DNA from: Reyranella soli
GTDB taxonomy: Bacteria > Pseudomonadota > Alphaproteobacteria > Reyranellales > Reyranellaceae
Direction of reading: 5' to 3'
Length of the DNA: 64,000 nt
Assembly (NCBI RefSeq): GCF_007992495.1
Contig: NZ_BKAJ01000021.1
Span: forward strand, 1 to 64,000
The notes beneath the pieces were generated by a model. It was not told where the DNA came from. It saw only the letters and a program-made list of their open reading frames with translations, and made no database searches. The translations under genes and the position numbers were made by a program. Positions 59,219 to 64,000 of this stretch are shown piece after piece; position 1 is the stretch's first letter, and every line of letters begins with the position of its first letter.

Positions 59219-59836
59219 TCAAGAAGGCGCAGCCTCGCTCTTCGTGCGTTGGCCGATCTTGGGCTCGGTACCCTTGAGCAGGCGGGCGATGTTCTCGTGG
59301 TGCCGCACCCACACCAGCGGCACCAGCAGGGTGAGCAGGATGGCGGCGCGATGGTCGGTCAGGAACCAGGCGGCGATCGCGGCGGCTACGACGCTGAGCA
59401 GCGCGGCCAGCGAGGAGAAGCGGAAGAGGGCGGCGAACAACAGCCAGGCCGCGCAAGCGATGGCGCCGACCGGCCACGACAGGCCCCACATGATGCCGAG
59501 CGTGGTCGCCACGCCCTTTCCGCCCTTGAAGCCAAGCCACACCGGGAACATGTGCCCGAGCACCGCGCCCGCGGCGGCGCCGACCGCGGCGAGCTGGCCG
59601 ACCTGGTCGGCGATCAGCACGGCGACGACGCCCTTCAGCGCATCGAGCAGCAAGGTCGCGGCGGCGAGGCCCTTGCGGCCGGTGCGCAGCACGTTGGTGG
59701 CGCCGATGTTGCCCGACCCGACGTTACGGATGTCGCCCAGCCCTGCGGCGCGTGTCAGCAGCAGGCCGAACGGAATCGACCCCAGCAGATAGCCCATCAG
59801 GAACGGTGCCAGCAGCAGAATCAGGGTCGAGATCAT
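59219..59836 (-). CDS. plsY: Glycerol-3-phosphate acyltransferase PlsY
   Basis: Transfers acyl groups from acyl-phosphate to glycerol 3-phosphate in the first step of phospholipid synthesis. 205 residues, about five transmembrane helices. The conserved cytoplasmic loops are all visible: GSIPFG, GSGNIGATNVLR, and VWLGFKGGKGVAT. The usual alphaproteobacterial neighbours are pyrBC upstream and dprA-topA downstream; here the upstream pair is close but separated by a secreted-protein gene, and dprA is 7.8 kb away. Confidence 0.95.
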   Translation of the reverse strand: MISTLILLLAPFLMGYLLGSIPFGLLLTRAAGLGDIRNVGSGNIGATNVLRTGRKGLAAATLLLDALKGVVAVLIADQVGQLAAVGAAAGAVLGHMFPVWLGFKGGKGVATTLGIMWGLSWPVGAIACAAWLLFAALFRFSSLAALLSVVAAAIAAWFLTDHRAAILLTLLVPLVWVRHHENIARLLKGTEPKIGQRTKSEAAPS

Positions 59837-59843
59837 TCGAGGG

Positions 59844-60647
59844 TCAGGGGCTCACGACCTTGCAGTTGGTCGAATCGATGTAGGACGTGGTCGGCGGGCC
59901 GATCAGCTCGGTCGTGACCTGCTCGCCGGGCTGGATCATGAGCGGGCCGAGATAGTCGGTCGAGACCGGGCGGCCGGCGTTCATGAAGGTGCACTCGGCC
60001 TGGGTGTTGACGGGATTGCGCGTGTTGGAGGTGAGCGTCACCGTCACCTGCCAGTAGCGCGAATCGCCGTAGGTCAGGTTGGCGGCGCCGAGCGTCACCA
60101 GCGGCTGCGGCGTCGAGAAGTTCGGCACCGGCCGCGGTCCGCTGCGGCGCAATTGCGGCTGCGGCCGCGCGCCCATGTTCTCGGGCGGACGATAGCCCGC
60201 GGTGCGCGGATCGAAGGCGGCGTCGGGATCCCGCGTCATCGACGGCGGCGGGTTGGCCGCACCGCTGCCTGCGCCCAAGGTCGCCACACCGCCACCCGGC
60301 ACGCCGAGCGGCTGCGGCGTCAGCGGCGCAGAGCTTATGGACGAGCCGCCGCCCGATCCGATGTTTGTCGTCGGCGGTGGCGGCGGAGCGAGCGGAGTCG
60401 GCGTGGGCTGCGCCGCCTGCAAGGGCGTCGGTGTCGGCTGGGACTGCGGCGCGACACCGCCGACCTGTGTCTGCAGGCGGTCGTAGCAGCTGAGGCGCGC
60501 CTGGGTTTCGGTCATCTCGCCACAGATCTGGATGTGGCGGGTGAGGGCGTCGAGCAAGTCGTCGCGCGACTGGCCGCGCTGCTGGGCCGCGCTGGCGCCC
60601 GCGAACGCCATGCCGGCGACACCGATAAGAAGTGACTGTCGAAGCAT
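59844..60647 (-). CDS. Proline-rich secreted protein of unknown function
   Basis: 267 residues. The signal peptide spans about 1-21 (SLLIGVAGMAFAGASA). A helical segment with two Cys (QICGEMTETQARLSCYDRL) follows, then a Pro/Gly-rich linker (PTPTPLAPPPPP), and a C-terminal domain with beta-rich pattern (ANLTYGDSRYWQVTVTL) and two Cys. The RLSCYDRL-type helix is seen in other small periplasmic proteins of unknown role. It follows pyrC by 107 bp and precedes plsY by 7 bp on the same strand. Confidence 0.75.
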   Translation of the reverse strand: MLRQSLLIGVAGMAFAGASAAQQRGQSRDDLLDALTRHIQICGEMTETQARLSCYDRLQTQVGGVAPQSQPTPTPLQAAQPTPTPLAPPPPPTTNIGSGGGSSISSAPLTPQPLGVPGGGVATLGAGSGAANPPPSMTRDPDAAFDPRTAGYRPPENMGARPQPQLRRSGPRPVPNFSTPQPLVTLGAANLTYGDSRYWQVTVTLTSNTRNPVNTQAECTFMNAGRPVSTDYLGPLMIQPGEQVTTELIGPPTTSYIDSTNCKVVSP

Positions 60648-60754
60648 CGTGCAACGCCCTGATTGGTGGAAGGACACGACCATAGCAGACGAAAAGGCCG
60701 TTTGGAGGCAGCTTTTGGACGGCGATTACGCGGCCCCAGGCTGTTCGGCCGCGG

Positions 60755-62104
60755 CTACGCGGCCCTCGCAGGCGTCAGGAAACTTTCATCCTGATAGATC
60801 GTGCGGCCGCCGACGATGGTCGCCATCACGCGGCCCTGCACCGGGCGCTCGTCGAATGGCGTGTTCTTGGTCTTGCTCCACAATTCGTCGCGGTCGACCT
60901 TCCAGGCGTAATCGGCGTCGAACACCACGAGATCGGCCGGCGCGCCCTTGGCGAGCTTCCCGCCCGGCAGGCCGAACAGGCGCGCCGGCGTGCTGGCCAG
61001 GAGCTTGAACAGGCGTGGCAGGGTGAGATGGCCGTTGTGCACCAGCTCGAGCGAGATCGGCAGCAGCGTCTCCAGCCCGATGCCGCCCGGCTCGGCCTGG
61101 GCGAAGGGCACGCGCTTGCTGTCCTGGTCCTGCGGGCGATGGTCCGACACGATGGCGTCGATGATGCCGGCCTTCAGGCCTTCGACCACGGCCTGCCGGT
61201 CCTTCTCGGACCGCAAGGGCGGCACCAGCTTGCCGAAGGTGCGGTAGTCGCCGACCGCGAGGTCGTTCAGCGCAAAGTAGGGCGCGGCGGTATCGCAGGT
61301 GATCTTCAATCCGCGCGCCTTGGCGGCAGCGATCGCCGCGACCGCTTCGGCGGTGGAGATCTTGGCGAGGTGCAGGCGCCCGCCGGTCATCTCGGCGAGC
61401 CGGATGTCGCGCTCGACCAGCATCACCTCGGCCAGCGGCGGGCTGCTGGACAGACCGAGCCGCGTCGCCATCTCGCCGCTGGTCATGTGGCCGCCCGACA
61501 GGGTCGGCTCCTGCGGCAGGTGGACGATCAGCGCGTCGAAGGCCTTGGCGTAGTAGAGCGCGCGGCGCAGCACCTGGGCGTTGCCGATGGCGTGGTCGGC
61601 GTCGGTGAAGGCGACGGCCCCGGACTCGGCCAGAAGGCCGATCTCGGCCAGTTCCTTGCCCTCGAGCCCGACGGTCAGCGCCCCGTAGGCGTACATGTTC
61701 ACCAGCTTGATCTGGCGGGCGCGGCGGGCGACGAACTCGATCAGCGAGGCGTCGTCGAACGGCGGCTCGTTGTCGGGCAGCAATACCAGGGAGGTGATGC
61801 CGCCCACCGCTGCGGCGGCGCCGGCGCTCTCCAGCGTCTCCTTGTGCTCTTCGCCGGGCTCGCCGGTATGGACGCGCGTGTCGACCAGGCCGGGCGCGAG
61901 ATAGAGGCCGCGACAGTCGACCGACTGGATGCCGTAGGGCGCGCCCGAGGCGAACAGGTTGGGACCGTAGTCGGCGATCTTGCCGTCACTGATCAGGACG
62001 GCGCCCAGATACTCGGCATCGCCCGTGGGATCGATGATGCGCGCGTTGATGTAGGCGGTCGAGCCGCTGTGCTGCGGCGCCAGGCGATCGATGTTGCCGT
62101 TCAC
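60755..62104 (-). CDS. pyrC: Dihydroorotase-like protein with altered metal ligands (PyrC')
   Basis: 449 residues, amidohydrolase fold. In active class I dihydroorotases the first metal pair is HxH in DxHVHLREPG; here it is [10 protein letters not shown], with Arg77 in place of the first His. The late ligand in HxxH-S-T (usually HiaHvST) is LHLAKIST, with Lys248. Asp321 in SDHRP is kept. Several alphaproteobacteria and Pseudomonas carry such pyrB-linked inactive homologues that support aspartate transcarbamoylase assembly. The stop and start codons of pyrC and pyrB overlap by 4 bp. Genuine dihydroorotase activity would then require another gene. Confidence 0.88.
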   Translation of the reverse strand: MNGNIDRLAPQHSGSTAYINARIIDPTGDAEYLGAVLISDGKIADYGPNLFASGAPYGIQSVDCRGLYLAPGLVDTRVHTGEPGEEHKETLESAGAAAAVGGITSLVLLPDNEPPFDDASLIEFVARRARQIKLVNMYAYGALTVGLEGKELAEIGLLAESGAVAFTDADHAIGNAQVLRRALYYAKAFDALIVHLPQEPTLSGGHMTSGEMATRLGLSSSPPLAEVMLVERDIRLAEMTGGRLHLAKISTAEAVAAIAAAKARGLKITCDTAAPYFALNDLAVGDYRTFGKLVPPLRSEKDRQAVVEGLKAGIIDAIVSDHRPQDQDSKRVPFAQAEPGGIGLETLLPISLELVHNGHLTLPRLFKLLASTPARLFGLPGGKLAKGAPADLVVFDADYAWKVDRDELWSKTKNTPFDERPVQGRVMATIVGGRTIYQDESFLTPARAA

Positions 62105-63069
62105 GCTGCCGCTCCCGAGAGCGCGTTGCGGCGGCCGCCGATCAGCGCGTCCAAGCAGGCCATGCGCACGGCCACGCCCATCTCGACCTGCTCCTGGATG
62201 ACCGAGCGGTCGACGTCGTCGGCGACCTCGGAGTCGATCTCTACACCGCGGTTCATCGGTCCGGGATGCATGACCAGGGCATCGGGCTTGGCGAATTTGA
62301 GCTTCTCGGCGTCGAGGCCGAAGAAGCGGAAATACTCGCTGATCGAGGGCACGAACGAGCCCTGCATGCGCTCGGTCTGCAGGCGCAGCATCATGACGAT
62401 GTCGACGTCCTTCAACCCGGTCCTCATGCTGTAGTGGACTTCGACACCCATGCGGTCGACGTCGGTCGGCATCAGGGTGGGCGGGCCGACCACCCGCACG
62501 CGCGCGCCCATGATCTGCAGCAGGTGGATGTTCGAGCGCGCCACGCGGCTGTGCATGATGTCGCCGCAGATCGCCACCAGCAGGCCTTCCAGGCTGCCGC
62601 GTCGTCGTCGGATGGTGAGCGCATCGAGCAGCGCCTGGGTCGGATGCTCGTGCTGGCCGTCGCCGCCGTTGATGACGGCGCAGTTCACCTTCTGTGACAG
62701 GAGATTGACCGCGCCAGACTCATGGTGCCGCACGACGATGGCGTCGGGCCGCATGGCGTTCAGCGTCATCGCCGTGTCCAGAAGCGTTTCGCCCTTGCGC
62801 ACCGAGGAGGTGGCGACGTCCATGTTGATGACGTCGGCGCCCAGCCGCTTGGCTGCGACCTCGAAGCTGGTGCGGGTGCGGGTCGAATTCTCGAAGAACA
62901 GGTTCATCACCGTCCGCCCGGCGAGCACGTCGCGCCGTTTGTCGATGGACCGATTCTGGTCGATGTAGCTTTCGGAAAGATCGAGCAGACCCGAAATTGT
63001 TTCGGGCGCAAGTCCCTCGATGCCGAGCAGATGGGGCAACCTCGGCACGCCCACGCGTTTTCTTGTCAC
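62101..63069 (-). CDS. pyrB: Aspartate carbamoyltransferase catalytic subunit
   Basis: Second step of pyrimidine synthesis: carbamoyl phosphate plus aspartate. 322 residues. The active-site motifs are intact: [25 protein letters not shown], and the RxQxER region. The start is GTG at 63069. It forms an operon with the PyrC' gene downstream (4-bp overlap). No PyrI regulatory subunit is present in the window. Confidence 0.95.
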   Translation of the reverse strand: MTRKRVGVPRLPHLLGIEGLAPETISGLLDLSESYIDQNRSIDKRRDVLAGRTVMNLFFENSTRTRTSFEVAAKRLGADVINMDVATSSVRKGETLLDTAMTLNAMRPDAIVVRHHESGAVNLLSQKVNCAVINGGDGQHEHPTQALLDALTIRRRRGSLEGLLVAICGDIMHSRVARSNIHLLQIMGARVRVVGPPTLMPTDVDRMGVEVHYSMRTGLKDVDIVMMLRLQTERMQGSFVPSISEYFRFFGLDAEKLKFAKPDALVMHPGPMNRGVEIDSEVADDVDRSVIQEQVEMGVAVRMACLDALIGGRRNALSGAAA

Positions 63070-63134
63070 TAAAGCGCGACGTTAAGCACGCTGGTGCGGC
63101 CCCGGCAAGGCGACGTTTTGGTGGATAAATAAGG

Positions 63135-63491
63135 TCACAGTTTCAGCCACGGCAGCCGTTCGTCGGCGAAGGCGTGGCCGGTCGGTGCGAGCGCTCCCGG
63201 ATCGTCGAATGCGCCGACATGCAGGTGGACTTCGCCTGGCCAGCGGTCGCCTTCGTAGGTCAGGGTGGAACCGCAGCGCCCACAGAAGCCGCGCCGCACG
63301 CCGGGCGACGATTCGAAAGTGGAGAGGGCGCCGCCGCTGAACCGGACCTTCGCCGCCTCGAAGCCGGCATAGGCGGAGACCGGCGCGCCGGTGTGCCGGC
63401 GGCAGCTCTGGCAATGGCAGTAGCTCGTCCATTTGGGCGGACCGTCGGCGGTGAAGCGGATGTTTCCGCAAAGACAGCGACCTTCGCTCAC
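63135..63491 (-). CDS. GFA-family zinc protein (CENP-V/Mss4-like fold)
   Basis: 118 residues. Zinc-binding Cys pairs are visible in CLCGNIRF, CHCQSCRRHTG and FCGRCGSTLTY. The family is often annotated as glutathione-dependent formaldehyde-activating enzyme, but enzyme activity is doubtful for most members. The start is GTG at 63491 with a GGAGGA site, overlapping the stop of the citrate-synthase-like gene by 4 bp, so the two are translationally coupled. Confidence 0.88.
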   Translation of the reverse strand: MSEGRCLCGNIRFTADGPPKWTSYCHCQSCRRHTGAPVSAYAGFEAAKVRFSGGALSTFESSPGVRRGFCGRCGSTLTYEGDRWPGEVHLHVGAFDDPGALAPTGHAFADERLPWLKL

Positions 63492-64000
63492 GGGAGTCCT
63501 CCTGGTCTGGGACCAGTATAGCGGGCTCGCGGTCGGATCAGGGCAGCATGAGCGGATTGTTCCAGAGCATGGGCGATCCAGCCCACGGTGCGGCCCAGCA
63601 GGAAGAGGGCGAGGGCGGAGTCCTTCGGTAGGCCGAGCACGCGCTCGACGACGACAGTAGTGAAATCGACATTGGGCTTGCGGTCGATCAGTCGCTCGCC
63701 GGCGGTGGCCAGCCGCTCGGCGAAGGCGAGCTCCGGCGAGTTGGGGACGGTCTCGCGCAGCAGTGCGAACAGGGTGGCCGCCCGGACATCGCCGTCGGGA
63801 TAGAGCTGATGGCCGAAGCCCGGGATGTAGATGCGGTCGCGCACGCGCTGCACCAGCTCGCCGTCGATGTCGCGGGTGTTCTTGAGATCGTCGAACAGCG
63901 AGGCGACGCGGCGGGTCAGCCCGCCATGGCGCGGGCCGTTCAGGGCCGCGAGCCCGGCCATGGTGGCGCCGTAGAGGTTGGCGCCGGTCGAAGCGACGAC
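63488..64000 (-). CDS. Citrate synthase-family protein, C-terminal part (runs off the edge)
   Basis: Only the last ~170 codons are in the window. The frame contains ANLYGATMAGLAALNGPRHG, GFGHQLYPDGD, NVDFTTVVVERVLGLP and GRTVGWIAHALEQ, ending with IRPRARYTG. These are citrate-synthase small-domain and active-site sequences, with the catalytic-type His in GPRHG and the Asp in NVDF. It could be citrate synthase, a 2-methylcitrate synthase or a citryl-CoA lyase-like paralogue; the coupling to a GFA gene suggests a paralogue. Start and N terminus lie beyond position 64000. Confidence 0.88.
   Translation of the reverse strand, partial: VVASTGANLYGATMAGLAALNGPRHGGLTRRVASLFDDLKNTRDIDGELVQRVRDRIYIPGFGHQLYPDGDVRAATLFALLRETVPNSPELAFAERLATAGERLIDRKPNVDFTTVVVERVLGLPKDSALALFLLGRTVGWIAHALEQSAHAALIRPRARYTGPRPGGLP

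Noticed and set aside
1..64000. CRISPR array, tRNA, rRNA, prophage or insertion sequence
   Set aside because: I looked for regularly spaced repeats, cloverleaf-like intergenic stretches, integrase or transposase motifs and found none. The repeats present are dispersed palindromes, not spaced arrays.

Overview
The window reads as one contiguous piece of a GC-rich alphaproteobacterial chromosome. Evidence for this is the high GC codon usage, two EipB/DUF1849-type envelope proteins, a pyrB gene followed by a DHOase-like gene with altered metal-ligand positions, and the housekeeping block plsY / dprA-topA-rnr-DUF983-S41 protease-rpmG. The large number of ABC importers, Tat-exported oxidoreductases and TauD-type dioxygenases suits a soil or freshwater heterotroph. 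A Reyranella-like or other Rhodospirillales/Rhizobiales host is my guess from gene content and repeat style; it is not proven by the sequence.

Layout. 0-3.1 kb: rnd and aspS (divergent). 3.3-6.9 kb: a ribose/sugar-type ABC importer (Tat-exported binding protein, double ATPase, permease). 6.9-16.0 kb: SDR, a small secreted protein, a 2-hydroxyacid dehydrogenase, two tandem EipB-like proteins, AMP nucleosidase, ROK kinase, patatin, MFS. 16.0-17.2 kb: a small accessory patch with the last ~45 codons of a lost autotransporter and a ccdAB toxin-antitoxin pair. 17.2-24.1 kb: a CFA-synthase-like methyltransferase, LLM flavin oxidoreductase, alkaline-phosphatase-superfamily hydrolase, a nested inverted-repeat island, an isochorismatase-like protein, DUF2798, cupin, LysR.

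24.2-29.6 kb: a TauD dioxygenase followed by a translationally coupled periplasmic molybdenum hydroxylase (Tat-exported Moco subunit, 2Fe-2S subunit, tri-haem cytochrome c). 29.7-37.3 kb: a catabolic-looking module made of an FAD-dependent dehydrogenase divergent from a second TauD dioxygenase, a PotABCD-type ABC importer and a GntR regulator. 37.5-39.8 kb: a broken GntR gene next to a lone DUF3987 (YfjI-like) gene with direct repeats and hairpins, probably a mobile-element scar. 39.8-42.8 kb: two aldehyde dehydrogenases. 43-51.4 kb: core information-processing genes. 51.5-57.3 kb: a dipeptide-type importer without ATPases and with an MFS gene embedded between its two permeases, plus an orphan binding protein. 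57.4-64 kb: a Tat-exported berberine-bridge-type FAD oxidase, plsY, a proline-rich secreted protein, pyrC', pyrB, a GFA-family protein and the 3' part of a citrate-synthase-family gene that runs off the right edge.

I found no CRISPR array, rRNA, tRNA, integrase or complete insertion sequence. The points most worth a second look are the nested palindromic island at 21.4-21.7 kb, the altered PyrC, the dpp-like operon with its embedded MFS gene and a hairpin over the dppB start, the DUF3987/GntR scar, and the two oxidoreductase modules that pair TauD enzymes with flavin or molybdenum oxidases.
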